64,000 nucleotides of DNA, from assembly GCA_944321845.1 (NCBI GenBank), contig CALUMT010000002.1:1-64000 (forward strand), written 5' to 3'. Each line of letters begins with the position of its first letter. Within the stretch, counting starts at the first letter, position 1. The position numbers and the translations under genes are program-made. The notes below the pieces were generated by a model, which was not told the origin of the DNA, did not search any database, and saw only the letters and a list, made by a program, of their open reading frames with translations. Positions 9,322 to 18,982 of the stretch are shown here, piece after piece. This DNA is from an uncultured Butyricimonas sp. Its GTDB lineage: Bacteria; Bacteroidota; Bacteroidia; Bacteroidales; Marinifilaceae.

Positions 9322-9825
9322 CTATTTCTTGTTTTCCTTTAGGCAAATAAAGTAATAAAGCATGATGAATATTTCCGAGATGAAGGTACTGGCGATGACG
9401 CGCAGCAACGTGGTACCGATCTCCCGAAAGGAGAAGGCCTCGAGAAATACCAGAATGATGTGGAAGAGGAAGGTGGACAGTAGGGTATACTGGAAAAACC
9501 ATCCCAGTTCCAGCGTCTTGCTGTTGTTTTGGGTGTATTCCTCCGTTTCCTCGTTCATGTCCCGCGAAAGGTAGGGACGAAGATAGGCGACGAAAGTCGA
9601 TGCAGCCGCATGTATCCCCAAGGTGTTGCAGGACAAATCGATGAGCCCTCCCAGGAGAAATCCGATCAGGAGGGAGACGATTCCTTTCACTTTATGTGGC
9701 AGGACGTACAAGGCCAATATGTATATGTTGATATAGAAATATGAACCGATGTGGACATGGTTCAATATGAGAATCTGAATGATACATAGAATCAACAGAT
9801 GAATATAGTAATTTCTATTATTCAT
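9322..9825 (-). CDS. mreD: Rod shape-determining protein MreD
   Basis: 167 residues with about five hydrophobic helices and little soluble sequence, starting MNNRNYYIHLLILCIIQILIL. MreD is a poorly conserved inner-membrane part of the elongasome, so the call rests on size, hydrophobicity and position: its start overlaps the mreC stop by 8 nt and mrdA follows. LSCNTLGIHAAASTFVAYLR resembles the conserved core of the Bacteroidota family. Confidence 0.9.
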   Translation of the reverse strand: MNNRNYYIHLLILCIIQILILNHVHIGSYFYINIYILALYVLPHKVKGIVSLLIGFLLGGLIDLSCNTLGIHAAASTFVAYLRPYLSRDMNEETEEYTQNNSKTLELGWFFQYTLLSTFLFHIILVFLEAFSFREIGTTLLRVIASTFISEIFIMLYYFICLKENKK

Positions 9826-10639
9826 GGTAATTCAATGCTTCTAGTTGTTGTTGTTCACTTCTTGTCTTGTTCTGGATGACGTAGACGTATGTCAGGCGCC
9901 TGAAGTCGACAGCCAACCGTACTTTGATTTTCAGGAAGTTGGCATTAGCCTGACTGACTTCCTCCACGACACCGATAGGGATGCCTTCCGGAAAGATGGA
10001 AGAATAGTTAGAGGTGACTATCGTGTCGCCCGCGTGGACTTCCACGTGGTAAGGTATATCGTTCAGATAAGAATAACGGTAGTCATCTCCATCCCACTGC
10101 AGCGGACCGTAATAGTTATTGTTTTTTATCTTGGCCGAGATGATGGATTGGGTGTTGATCAGGGGAATGACCACCGAGAAATGGTCGCTCATGTCCTGTA
10201 TCAAGCCGACAACCCCTTCCGGGCTGCAAACGGCCATTTCTTTTTCAATCCCGTCTTTCTTCCCCAGGTTCAGGGTCAGGTAATTTTTAGTTAGGTTATA
10301 TGTCCCGTTGATGATTTTTGCCTGATGGTAGTCGTATATCGTGCAACTATCATGAACCGGGGGAGGTAAGGTATCCCCGGGCACATGATATGCCGCAAGT
10401 TTATTTTTCAAGGCCGTGTTCTCCTCGGCTAAGGTTTTGTTTGTTGCCCGCAGGTGAAAGTATTCCTCCACACCGCTCGTGAGCGTGGCCACATAACCGA
10501 AGAAAGTGGTGGCATGTTGTGAAAAAATAGCTCTCTGGTAACTGTTTTCACGTATTACCAGAGAGAAACATATAATTTCCAACAAGATAAAAAATAAGCT
10601 AAACTGATACTTCTTTATAAGTCTAATAATCTCCTTCAC
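9818..10639 (-). CDS. mreC: Rod shape-determining protein MreC
   Basis: 273 residues. One membrane segment near the N-terminus (about 13-28), a coiled-coil stretch around residues 62-86 (YFHLRATNKTLAEENTALKN) and then the beta-barrel periplasmic domain with GVVGLIQDMSDHFSVVIPLI and the conserved IPIGVVEEV. MreC scaffolds the elongasome in the periplasm and activates PBP2. It sits between mreB (9 nt upstream) and mreD (8-nt overlap). Confidence 0.95.
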   Translation of the reverse strand: MKEIIRLIKKYQFSLFFILLEIICFSLVIRENSYQRAIFSQHATTFFGYVATLTSGVEEYFHLRATNKTLAEENTALKNKLAAYHVPGDTLPPPVHDSCTIYDYHQAKIINGTYNLTKNYLTLNLGKKDGIEKEMAVCSPEGVVGLIQDMSDHFSVVIPLINTQSIISAKIKNNNYYGPLQWDGDDYRYSYLNDIPYHVEVHAGDTIVTSNYSSIFPEGIPIGVVEEVSQANANFLKIKVRLAVDFRRLTYVYVIQNKTRSEQQQLEALNYHE

Positions 10640-10648
10640 CTCAGTATG

Positions 10649-11671
10649 TTATCTTATCAGGAATGAGAATTTATCTACATTTTTCAGAGCGATACCCGTT
10701 CCCCGAGCCACTGCCCGCAAAGGATCATCCGCGATGTGGAAGGGAATGTTCAACTTGTCAGAGAGTCTCTTGTCCAATCCTCTCAGCAACGCACCGCCAC
10801 CGGCCAGATAGATACCCTTGTTCACGATATCCGCGTATAGTTCAGGCGGTGTCTGTTCGAGGGCAGCCAATACGGCAATTTCGATCTTAGAGATGGATTT
10901 CTCGATGCAATGAGCCACTTCCTGGTAAGAAACAGGTACTTCCACGGGAAGTGAAGTCATCTGATTGGGACCTTGTACCAGGAAATCGGCAGGAGGTTCG
11001 TCCAATTCGGAAAGAGCAGAACCCACGTGGATTTTGATTTCCTCGGCCGTACGTTCCCCGATACGGATGTTATGCTGGTGGCGCATGTATTCCTGAATGT
11101 CGTCCGTCAGATCATCACCGGCAATACGGATGGATTTGTTGCACACGATACCACCCAGGGAAATAACCGCAATCTCGGTGGTTCCTCCACCTATATCCAC
11201 AATCATGTTCCCTTCTGGAGCCTCCACGTCCAAACCGATACCCAAGGCTGCAGCCATAGGCTCGTAAATCATGTAGACGTCACGTCCTCCGGCATGTTCG
11301 GCAGAATCCCGTACCGCACGGATTTCGACCTCCGTACTTCCTGAGGGGATACATACCACGATGCGTAGTGAAGGGGAGAAGAATTTGCTTTTACCGTTGG
11401 CCATCTTGATCATCCCGCGAATCATCTGTTCCGCGGCATTGAAGTCCGCGATGACACCATCCCGCAAAGGGCGGATGGTTTTGATGTTATCGTGGGTCTT
11501 TCCCTGCATCTGACGGGCACGTTCCCCGATCGCGATGACTTTCTCTGTTTTCTTGTCTATTGCCACAATGGAGGGTTCGTTAACCACCATTTTGTCGTTC
11601 ATGATGATGATGGTGTTGGCGGTACCCAGGTCAATAGCTATATCTTGCGTTAAAAATGAAAATACACCCAT
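10649..11671 (-). CDS. mreB: Rod shape-determining protein MreB, bacterial actin
   Basis: 340 residues, normal length. Actin-fold nucleotide motifs are clear: phosphate 1 DLGTANTIIIM near the N-terminus, phosphate 2 IVDIGGGTTEIAVISLGG, and adenosine motif YLAGGGALLRGLDKRL near the C-terminus. MreB filaments orient peptidoglycan synthesis under the inner membrane. Its stop is 9 nt from mreC; purH ends 6 nt upstream, so transcription evidently runs through from purH. Confidence 0.97.
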   Translation of the reverse strand: MGVFSFLTQDIAIDLGTANTIIIMNDKMVVNEPSIVAIDKKTEKVIAIGERARQMQGKTHDNIKTIRPLRDGVIADFNAAEQMIRGMIKMANGKSKFFSPSLRIVVCIPSGSTEVEIRAVRDSAEHAGGRDVYMIYEPMAAALGIGLDVEAPEGNMIVDIGGGTTEIAVISLGGIVCNKSIRIAGDDLTDDIQEYMRHQHNIRIGERTAEEIKIHVGSALSELDEPPADFLVQGPNQMTSLPVEVPVSYQEVAHCIEKSISKIEIAVLAALEQTPPELYADIVNKGIYLAGGGALLRGLDKRLSDKLNIPFHIADDPLRAVARGTGIALKNVDKFSFLIR

Positions 11672-11677
11672 ACTTGA

Positions 11678-13216
11678 TTAATGTTTGAAATGTCTGATTC
11701 CCGTGAATATCATCGCAATACCGTATTTGTTTGCGGCAACGATAGACTCCTCGTCGCGGATGGACCCTCCAGGTTGAATGATGGCTGTCACGCCAGCTTT
11801 ATGAGCGGCTTCCACGCAGTCGGAGAAGGGGAAGAAGGCATCGGATGCCAGCACGCTTCCTGCAATACGCTCTCCACCTTGACGGATGGCGTTCTCCAAA
11901 GCCCAGATACGGCTTACCTGTCCAGGTCCTACGCCTGTCGTGCATTTGTCTTTCGCCAGCACGATGGCATTGGATTTCGCGTGTTTCACGACTTTCCAGG
12001 CAAAAAGCAGATCCTCCATTTCCTTTTCTGAAGGTTGGCGTTCCGTAACGACTTTCAGGTCATCTTCCAGTAGTTTCAGGTCCATATCCTGAATCAGCAA
12101 ACCACCCAAAACTGTTTTTGCCTTAGGGGTGGTGTAATCATGTTTCTCTATATGAGGTAACTGCAATAAGCGTAAGTTTTTCTTTTTACCTAAAATGGCC
12201 ATAGCCTCTTCCGAGAATGAGGGGGCCACGATTACTTCCAGGAATATAGGAGACATCAACTCGGCTGTTGCCTTGTCGATTTCCCGGTTTGCGGCAACAA
12301 TACCCCCGTAAATCGATACTGGATCGGCCTCATAGGCTTTCTGGAAAGCTTTAGATAATGTGTCGGAACTACCTACACCACAAGGATTTGCATGTTTCGC
12401 GGCAACGATTGTCGGTTCGTCAAATTCCTTTAAAGCTTCCAATGCACCATCCGTGTCCCCGATATTGTTGTAAGATAATTCCTTTCCTTGTAATTGGATT
12501 GCTCCCGTGAGAGTTCCTTCCGTTTCCTGCACCTGAGTATAGAAAGTTGCTTGCTGATGGGGGTTCTCTCCATACCGCAGGTCTTGTTTCTTCTCGTAGG
12601 TCAGCGTGAGGGTCTTCGCGGAATGTATATTTAATCTTTTAGTGAAATAATTTGCTATAAGTGAATCATAGTGAGCTGTATGAATAAATACTTTAGCTGC
12701 CAATAATTCCTTTGTTGCAAGGGTCGTGTCCCCGTTTTCTTTGATCTCATTTATAACTTGATCATAGTCTTCCGGGTCCGTGATTACAGTCACGAAGGGA
12801 TAATTCTTGGCTGCAGCACGAATCATGGTTGGACCACCGATATCGATATTCTCAATGATTTCCTCATGTGAAACACCCTCTTTCAGAATGGTCTGTTTAA
12901 AAGGGTAAAGGTTGCAAACAACCATATCAATGGGTTCTATGCCCAATTCGGCCATTTGCTGTTTATGTTTATCGTTATCTCGAATAGCAAGGATTCCTCC
13001 TTCCACGTTCGGGTGTAACGTTTTTACTCTTCCATCAAAACACTCGGGAAATTTCGTTAGATCCGAAATATCCATCACGTTAATTTCTTCTTCTTTTAGC
13101 TTTTTGGATGTTCCTCCCGTTGAAATAATTTCCCAGCCCATGCCGTGAAGTGATTTGGCAAAATCAACAATCCCACTTTTGTCAAATACACTGATTAATG
13201 CTCTTTTCTTTCTCAT
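11678..13216 (-). CDS. purH: Bifunctional AICAR transformylase / IMP cyclohydrolase
   Basis: 512 residues. The N-terminal IMP cyclohydrolase (MGS-fold) part starts [17 protein letters not shown]; the C-terminal transformylase has [14 protein letters not shown] and KHANPCGVG, and ends with [20 protein letters not shown]. It catalyses the last two steps of purine synthesis to IMP. It is first in the operon with mreB, mreC, mreD, mrdA and rodA, a gene order repeatedly seen in Bacteroidales, and has its own promoter directly upstream. Confidence 0.97.
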   Translation of the reverse strand: MRKKRALISVFDKSGIVDFAKSLHGMGWEIISTGGTSKKLKEEEINVMDISDLTKFPECFDGRVKTLHPNVEGGILAIRDNDKHKQQMAELGIEPIDMVVCNLYPFKQTILKEGVSHEEIIENIDIGGPTMIRAAAKNYPFVTVITDPEDYDQVINEIKENGDTTLATKELLAAKVFIHTAHYDSLIANYFTKRLNIHSAKTLTLTYEKKQDLRYGENPHQQATFYTQVQETEGTLTGAIQLQGKELSYNNIGDTDGALEALKEFDEPTIVAAKHANPCGVGSSDTLSKAFQKAYEADPVSIYGGIVAANREIDKATAELMSPIFLEVIVAPSFSEEAMAILGKKKNLRLLQLPHIEKHDYTTPKAKTVLGGLLIQDMDLKLLEDDLKVVTERQPSEKEMEDLLFAWKVVKHAKSNAIVLAKDKCTTGVGPGQVSRIWALENAIRQGGERIAGSVLASDAFFPFSDCVEAAHKAGVTAIIQPGGSIRDEESIVAANKYGIAMIFTGIRHFKH

Positions 13217-13261
13217 CCGGATATTTTTAAAGGTTGCTTATATCGTAATACTACTTGCAGG

Positions 13262-13293
13262 CAAAGGTAGAAAAAGAATATTTATATTTCAAG
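13262..13293 (-). promoter_or_regulatory. Promoter of the purH-mreBCD-mrdA-rodA operon
   Basis: On the minus strand TACCTTTG (13269-13262) with CTTG 20 nt further upstream (13293-13290) matches TTTG-N19-21-TAnnTTTG with one change in the distal box. The start would be near 13256, about 40 nt before the purH ATG. Confidence 0.6.
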
Positions 13294-13384
13294 GAAAAAT
13301 AAATACAAGCATTTATTTTTATGCAAGCACCATGAATAGATAAATTTATTGTATATTTGATAGCAATTTAATAAAGCTAAAAGT

Positions 13385-13756
13385 ATGGAAAATCAGCTGG
13401 ATTCTATTATAAAAGTAGTCGTTATCGCGGGATCATTAATTTTATGGGGATGGCAATCTTACCGGAAGATGCAAAAAACGTCTAGGCCTGTGATTATGCC
13501 GGAAGAAATTCAAGAAGATGAACCGAAGACCGAGGTTAGTCCAGAAGCTCCCCAAAAAGAGGAAGTGGTTGCAGAGTATACGATGGAAGATTTACCTCCG
13601 ATACCACCCTTGGCTCAACAGACGGTTAACGAGAAGGAATCAGAGGAAAAGTATAAAGAGCAACCAAGCGAAGAAAACAATCGAATTGAAAATATCTTGG
13701 GAATGGATATCCGCCAAGCAATTATCGTCAGCGAAATCCTTAAGCGTAAATACTAA
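13385..13756 (+). CDS. Hypothetical membrane-anchored protein
   Basis: 123 residues. A single N-terminal hydrophobic segment (about 8-24, IKVVVIAGSLILWGWQSY) is followed by a long acidic Glu/Pro-rich region (residues 38-100) and a short conserved-looking end, DIRQAIIVSEILKRKY. I know no family name. The layout suggests an inner-membrane anchor, a flexible acidic linker and a C-terminal helix for a partner. It is divergent from purH and convergent with the anti-sigma gene, ending 11 nt from its stop. The ATG at 13385 follows an A-rich stretch, usual for starts in this phylum. Confidence 0.75.
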   Translation: MENQLDSIIKVVVIAGSLILWGWQSYRKMQKTSRPVIMPEEIQEDEPKTEVSPEAPQKEEVVAEYTMEDLPPIPPLAQQTVNEKESEEKYKEQPSEENNRIENILGMDIRQAIIVSEILKRKY

Positions 13757-13767
13757 CTCCTGCTAAA

Positions 13768-15096
13768 TTAGAAGTTAATCCCTATTCCCGTGGAGAAAGT
13801 AAAGGTGTAGGGCTTAAACTCGATGTCGCTGTTTTTGCTCAATGATTGCAGGTAATATTTGAATCCTGGTTCGATTCTGAAATGTATGCTCTTCGTGATG
13901 GGGTACTCCAGTCCTATGCCGAAGTTCGTACTGATATTGAATTTCCGAATATCGTCTGTTTGTCCCATACTTTCACGAGTGCCTTCGTATTCCAGGTATG
14001 TCTCATTGCGCACCATGAAACTTGCACCGAATCCCCCTAAAACACTGAATTTTACACGGTTATTATTTAACCTGTAACGGAATAAAAGAGGTACCTCAAT
14101 GGCATCAAATTGCTGTTCTATACTTCCTTCCGGGGTCTGTGAGTCTTTTAAAGCGATGTTGGCATCCATCGAGTAAACGGCAGCAGTTGCCTTACTTTTC
14201 ACACTTCCCAGGGGAGTGGCAACTTGCACGTTACTGGCAAGGAGTTGTGTGTTTCCAGAAGTAGACATGGCCAATTGAGGGGAATAAACCTGCATCTCGT
14301 CTGTTTTCTGTCCCATTCTGGAGTAACCTACCCCTGTTTCAATGGAAATCCGTTTATTCGGTTTCACGGCAAAGGTTATTCCTCCTGTCACGTTAAACAA
14401 ACCGCTCATTTGGTCATCGGAGAATTGGGTTGTTCTGGAATTTGCATTAGACTGATGATAGCTACCTGAGGTGTATCCAGGAGACACGTATCCGCCCACG
14501 CTAAATGAATTTTTCTCCTTATTCCTGATCTTTTGAGGTTTGGGAGTTTCCTGTATTTTTTCCTCCTCTTTATCTCTGGCAGCATATGTACTTTCCGTGG
14601 GATAGAGGTGCAATAAATCAATATATTTCTTTTGGTTCTCCACCGCGTTGCCGTTCACGATAGGTATGGACAGGTCTTGTATCCGAGAGTTCATTAAATC
14701 ACTTGATACCTCATTCCCGGCCAATGCCAAAGTAATGCTTTGATTTTTCGCGAGGGGAGAGATTTTTATATTTTTCTTATTTGTAGAATGTTTAAAGGAT
14801 GGAATTCTATTACTGGTTGATATAACTTGCACTAAAGAATTGTTTTCCAATTTGATAGTGTTTATATTGGAAGCTAATGGAGTAGGGGAGACATACCCTT
14901 CGCTCACGCTATTTTCCAAGAAAAGACTTATTGCCAACAACAAGGCAATAGCTGCAGCTACACCCGAGTACAAGAATAGCTTTCTCTGTCTTTTCCGGTT
15001 GAAATGAGCGTTTACCCCTTCCCATACCCGAGCAGGAGGCTCCACGGTCACTTCGTCCAAGGCTTTCTTAAAAAGTTTCTCCAAATTATCACTCAT
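13768..15096 (-). CDS. Dma-like dual-membrane anti-sigma factor with outer-membrane barrel
   Basis: 442 residues in three parts. Residues 1-38 form a short cytoplasmic region (MSDNLEKLFKKALDEVTVEP then PARVWEGVNAHFN) like anti-sigma N-termini of this phylum. One strong membrane segment follows (about 41-62, LFLYSGVAAAIALLLAISLFL). A long low-complexity linker (about 65-200) leads to a beta-rich C-terminal domain (about 205-442) with alternating strands, glycine-rich turns and a terminal aromatic, as in outer-membrane barrel proteins. The start overlaps the ECF sigma gene by 8 nt. This architecture matches the dual membrane-spanning anti-sigma factors described in Bacteroides thetaiotaomicron (Dma, with sigma partner Das). 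The topology is inferred from sequence. Confidence 0.75.
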   Translation of the reverse strand: MSDNLEKLFKKALDEVTVEPPARVWEGVNAHFNRKRQRKLFLYSGVAAAIALLLAISLFLENSVSEGYVSPTPLASNINTIKLENNSLVQVISTSNRIPSFKHSTNKKNIKISPLAKNQSITLALAGNEVSSDLMNSRIQDLSIPIVNGNAVENQKKYIDLLHLYPTESTYAARDKEEEKIQETPKPQKIRNKEKNSFSVGGYVSPGYTSGSYHQSNANSRTTQFSDDQMSGLFNVTGGITFAVKPNKRISIETGVGYSRMGQKTDEMQVYSPQLAMSTSGNTQLLASNVQVATPLGSVKSKATAAVYSMDANIALKDSQTPEGSIEQQFDAIEVPLLFRYRLNNNRVKFSVLGGFGASFMVRNETYLEYEGTRESMGQTDDIRKFNISTNFGIGLEYPITKSIHFRIEPGFKYYLQSLSKNSDIEFKPYTFTFSTGIGINF

Positions 15097-15619
15097 CGCT
15101 CAAATATGCTTTTATTTTCCTCTTCAATATTTCTTTAGCTCGGGCAAGGTTTGATTTTGATGTCCCTTCCGAAATACCAAGTTCTCTGGCGATATCTTTA
15201 TGTTGTAGTCCCTCAACCACGTACATATTGAAAACCAGTCGATATTTCTCCGGTAATTGACTGACAAAATCAAACAATACATTTGATGGGATGTCAATTT
15301 CGTCGTCAACATCTTCATCCACCATATCCGGAACTTCGTCCACAATCTGCACAGACTTGTTTTTCCTGAATTTTTCCAAGGCAGTGTTTATGAATATTCT
15401 TTTCATCCACCCCTCGAAAGAACCTTTCCCCGTGTATTGGCTTATCGATTCCAATACTTTGATAAAACCATCCTGCAAATTGTCCTCTGCTTCCTCGCGT
15501 GAGTTGGAGTATTGAATGCAGACGGCATACATTTTAGGAGAGAACATTTTGTACAGTTGTTCTCCAGCTTGCCTGTCGCCTTTTTGGCACTTTTTGATTA
15601 TTTTCTCCAAACTACACAT
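15089..15619 (-). CDS. ECF RNA polymerase sigma factor (Das-like)
   Basis: 176 residues. Region 2 is seen in YSNSREEAEDNLQDGFIKVL and FEGWMKRIFINTALEKFRKN (about 35-85); an acidic linker (DEVPDMVDEDVDDEIDIPS) joins it to region 4, YRLVFNMYVVEGLQHKDIAR followed by ELGISEGTSKSNLARAKEIL (about 125-168). Such factors direct transcription of envelope-stress or surface genes and are held by a membrane anti-sigma. The downstream gene overlaps by 8 nt and encodes the probable partner. A lipoprotein gene begins 182 nt away on the other strand and is a candidate target. Confidence 0.93.
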   Translation of the reverse strand: MCSLEKIIKKCQKGDRQAGEQLYKMFSPKMYAVCIQYSNSREEAEDNLQDGFIKVLESISQYTGKGSFEGWMKRIFINTALEKFRKNKSVQIVDEVPDMVDEDVDDEIDIPSNVLFDFVSQLPEKYRLVFNMYVVEGLQHKDIARELGISEGTSKSNLARAKEILKRKIKAYLSDE

Positions 15620-15801
15620 CAGTAAGCGTTACTAAGATGATTTCGTTTTTAAAAGGTTGCGTCTATCCCGCGAAAAAAGCAAAAAAAAAATCTTGATAGC
15701 GAAAAAGTCATTATTTTTTTTGCATAGTGTTATTTTTTACATCATCTTCGCATTGAATTTTAAAAAGAGAGATTAATTCAGTCATTATAAAACAACTTAA
15801 A

Positions 15802-16515
15802 ATGAAAACCATGATGAAATTAAAACAACTGATGGCTATTTGTGTGGCCCTTTTTACTTTCTCCTCTTGCTTGGAGTCAGAAGACCCTGCATTCCAAATT
15901 GTTCCGGCAAGTGCATTCGTTTATCAGGTAACCGAGAAGGCTGGTAGTGACGAACAACCTGAATACAATGCTCGTTATATGCCTTATTTCCAAATATACA
16001 GTAATTACCAAATGTCGCAATGCTTGTGTACTTCAAGCAATGGAAATGTTGTGTTGATGTCTCCCGTGAGCAATTCTCAAAACTTGATGTATGCATCTTC
16101 CAGCATAAATTATTCTACTGAATATCCTGCAGGAACGTATACCTTCTCGGCAACAAATACAGAGGGGGAACAGGCAAGTTACACGATAACGATCTCCAAT
16201 GTAGAAAAAACATTAGGCTACATTAATGTAACAGAATTGAAATACGAGAACGGCCAGATAACAGCAAAATGGGATAAGGTAGACAATGCAACTGCTTATG
16301 CCGTGGCTATTGGTAAAAGCGGGGACCTACTTCCTCTTTACGCCAAAGAATTTGAAACTTACCCGGAATCAGGCGTTAACTTCGAATTCTCAAACGAAAC
16401 AGAGAAACTAGAGGCCGGTACATACAAGTTATATGTAGTTGCTTATTTAATCAGTAATAACCAATTACAGATCATGTCTCCAAGTCAAAAATATGAAACG
16501 ATTACAATCCAGTAA
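15802..16515 (+). CDS. Hypothetical lipoprotein
   Basis: 237 residues. A lipoprotein signal peptide ends in the lipobox FSSC with the acylated Cys at about residue 23, followed by the acidic LESEDP, a pattern that favours surface export in Bacteroidota. The mature part is beta-rich, with an immunoglobulin/fibronectin-like C-terminal half (NVTELKYENGQITAKWDKVD). No catalytic motif is visible. An alternative start four codons in (MMKLKQL) is possible. Position divergent from the ECF sigma/anti-sigma pair suggests membership of its regulon, which is inference. A terminator follows immediately. Confidence 0.85.
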   Translation: MKTMMKLKQLMAICVALFTFSSCLESEDPAFQIVPASAFVYQVTEKAGSDEQPEYNARYMPYFQIYSNYQMSQCLCTSSNGNVVLMSPVSNSQNLMYASSSINYSTEYPAGTYTFSATNTEGEQASYTITISNVEKTLGYINVTELKYENGQITAKWDKVDNATAYAVAIGKSGDLLPLYAKEFETYPESGVNFEFSNETEKLEAGTYKLYVVAYLISNNQLQIMSPSQKYETITIQ

Positions 16516-16530
16516 TGAAACATAAAAAAA

Positions 16531-16554
16531 TAGGCCACTAAATTTAGTGGCCTA
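16531..16554. terminator. Bidirectional rho-independent terminator
   Basis: TAGGCCACTAAA and TTTAGTGGCCTA form a perfect 12-bp stem flanked by A7 on the left and T7 on the right. It separates the convergent lipoprotein and aminopeptidase genes. Confidence 0.92.
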
Positions 16555-16565
16555 TTTTTTTATGT

Positions 16566-18347
16566 TTAAATAATTGCTTTGGTTTTTTCCCTGAGCCAAA
16601 TTTGTTCCTCGTCTGTCAGGAAAGAAGAAGTTTCCTGATAAACTCTTTCATTATAAGCATTTAACCATGCTATTTCCTCCTTGTCTAACAAGCTAACAAC
16701 TATCGGTTTTGTATCGAAATAGCAAAGAGTAATGGTTTCAAACTGATAAAACTCTCCAAATTCATTTATTTCCTTGGGCTGACACACGATTAGATTCTCG
16801 TGGCGAATCCCATGATGACCTTCACGATATAATCCTGGTTCATTCGAGGTTACCATACCTGGCAATAATTCCTGATTATTTAGATCCGGACGGATAGATT
16901 GAGGGCCTTCATGTACATTCAGGAAATAACCGATTCCATGCCCCGTACCATGCCCGAAATTACGTAAATGCATGTATAACGGCATTCTAGCGGCAAGGTC
17001 TACATGGCACCCTTTGCTTCCCTTTGGAAAATATAATCTGCTTAGATCTATCATTCCCTTTAGGACCAAGGTATAATCAACCCGTTCTTCTTCTGTTAAT
17101 TCCCCGAGAGGCATGGTACGCGTAATGTCTGTTGTGCCATGTAAATACTGGGCACCTGAATCTACCAGGTATAGTCCTTTGGGCTGTAAAAGAGACTGGC
17201 GTTCCGGGGTTGCTGAATAATGTGGCAATGCGGCATTCTGGCCATAAGCCGAGATTGTTCCAAAACTGTCTGAAACATAGTCTTGATCTTGTGCCCTGAA
17301 CTCTTGTAATTTAGCAGCCGCATCCAGTTCCCATATCGTATTTTGAGCAACATGTTGTTCCAGCCAATAAAAAAATTTCGTCAGAGCAACAGCATCTTTG
17401 CGGCAAGCTAAACGAAATCCTGCCAATTCTGTTTCATTCTTGATTGCTTTCAACAAAGGAATCGGAGAGGTGGCCTCGGTAACCGTACAATGCTTCTCCA
17501 AATGATTGAATATGGCGTAATTACAAGAATTGGGATCGGCTAAGAATATTGCATCTTTAGCGATATTGTCCAAGAATAAGAAAAGATGGTGGTAGTCATG
17601 GATTTCGATGCCTTGTTGCGAGAGAATCTCTTTTATCTCCAGTGAGATTTTATTTTTCTTGATAAAGAGATACGCTTTTTCTTCACCTACAATAGCATAG
17701 GAAATGGCAACCGGGTTGTAGAGGATATCATTACAACGAATATTGTAGAGCCAGGCTATTTCATCCAATGCGGTCAACAATATATAGTTGCCATGTTTGC
17801 TTTCCATGAACTCCCGGACTTTCTTTAGCTTGGTTTCCACGGTTTCTCCAGCGTACTTCTCTCGTAAACATGTCACAGCTCCTTGTGGTAGTCCTGGGCG
17901 ATCCAGCCAGATTTCTCCCAATAAATCTGTTGGTTCTAGAACAGATATGTTTTTGGCAGATAATACTTTCTTTAAATTACGAACATCATTTACAGGCATG
18001 CAAAATCCATCTATTCCAACTTTGCTATCTTGTGGTAAGTTTTCCAGCAACCATTGGGGATAGTCAACGGCCTCAGGAACTCTCAGTTTATGCAGTTTTA
18101 TTCCAGAACCCGCTAATTCTTGCTCTGCCTGAATAAAATAACGGGAATCTGTCCATAACCCCGCATCATCCATCGTGACAACCACTGTTCCAAAGGAACC
18201 AGTAAAACCGGAGAACCATTCTCGCTGTCTCCATGGAGCAGGCAGGTATTCACTATTATGCGGATCGGTTCCAGATATGATATAAGCCGAAAGTTTTTCT
18301 CGGTCCATTATTCGTCGTAATTCCGTGAGTTTTTCTAATCTATCCAT
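16566..18347 (-). CDS. Aminopeptidase P family metallopeptidase (Xaa-Pro aminopeptidase)
   Basis: 593 residues, the long three-domain form. The C-terminal pita-bread M24 domain (about 300-530) has the metal-binding elements LVDSGAQYLHGTTDITRTMP (two Asp), GHGTGHGIGYFLNVHEGP (His) and SNEPGLYREGHHGIRHEN (Glu), followed by a short C-terminal extension typical of eukaryotic-type APP. It removes an N-terminal residue before proline. No signal peptide is visible, so it is probably cytoplasmic. The gene is monocistronic, with a terminator at its 3' end and an AT-rich region upstream shared with a divergent Xre regulator. Confidence 0.93.
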   Translation of the reverse strand: MDRLEKLTELRRIMDREKLSAYIISGTDPHNSEYLPAPWRQREWFSGFTGSFGTVVVTMDDAGLWTDSRYFIQAEQELAGSGIKLHKLRVPEAVDYPQWLLENLPQDSKVGIDGFCMPVNDVRNLKKVLSAKNISVLEPTDLLGEIWLDRPGLPQGAVTCLREKYAGETVETKLKKVREFMESKHGNYILLTALDEIAWLYNIRCNDILYNPVAISYAIVGEEKAYLFIKKNKISLEIKEILSQQGIEIHDYHHLFLFLDNIAKDAIFLADPNSCNYAIFNHLEKHCTVTEATSPIPLLKAIKNETELAGFRLACRKDAVALTKFFYWLEQHVAQNTIWELDAAAKLQEFRAQDQDYVSDSFGTISAYGQNAALPHYSATPERQSLLQPKGLYLVDSGAQYLHGTTDITRTMPLGELTEEERVDYTLVLKGMIDLSRLYFPKGSKGCHVDLAARMPLYMHLRNFGHGTGHGIGYFLNVHEGPQSIRPDLNNQELLPGMVTSNEPGLYREGHHGIRHENLIVCQPKEINEFGEFYQFETITLCYFDTKPIVVSLLDKEEIAWLNAYNERVYQETSSFLTDEEQIWLREKTKAII

Positions 18348-18982
18348 TGATTTTTCATTTTAGTTTTTCCAAATGTAGAGTATTTGAATAAAAAAAACAA
18401 CAGGATACTCCATCTGTAAATATTACAGATGTAAATTACAATTATAATTGTTACACAAGAAGTATTTATTAATTTTGTAAATATATCCAGCCAGCATATT
18501 TTTCAAATGTAAATCCTTTACAATAGTGCAGAATTATTATTAGAATGCCCTCAAATTTCATTTACATTTATATACATATTAAAAATACATTCTGTAAACC
18601 AATTATTTTTACATTTATATTAAAGTAAAAATTCAATACAAACTAATAGGATATACTCTACCACTTGAAAACAGGCATTTATAGACAAAATAATTAGATA
18701 TAAGTACATTAATAACCAGTACTTTGTCATGATTATATAAAGTTTTTATTTACACGTGTACGTTTATACAAACAGCAGGTTATCAATATGATATGACTAA
18801 AAACGACAAAAATGTACATAAATGTACATAAATCGCTGATTAATAGTGTTATTTCTAAATATACAATTGTCATGATTAATTTTACTATACATCCGTACAA
18901 CTATTCATTACAAATGTAATTTTGATTATTTCCGCAAAATAATTACATTTGTAACCAAGATAATCTGTATTTATTTTACAAT
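18348..18982. promoter_or_regulatory. AT-rich divergent control region with repeated TTACA/TGTAA operators
   Basis: This 635-base gene-free region contains many TTACA and TGTAA half-sites arranged as inverted repeats. The clearest are CATCTGTAA/TTACAGATG with 3-nt spacer (18411-18431); the palindrome ACAATTATAATTGT (18438-18451); TGTAAA-TCC-TTTACA (18508-18522); ATTACA-AA-TGTAAT (18907-18920); and ATTACA-TT-TGTAAC (18942-18955), the last two centred 35 bp apart and just upstream of the Xre gene. A 10-bp tandem repeat AATGTACATA lies at 18811-18830. The region probably binds the Xre protein and controls both flanking genes; no protein-coding signal is seen. Confidence 0.6.

Noticed and set aside
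18811..18830. Tandem AATGTACATA as the start of a CRISPR or satellite array
   Set aside because: Only two copies, no spacers, no cas genes in the window.
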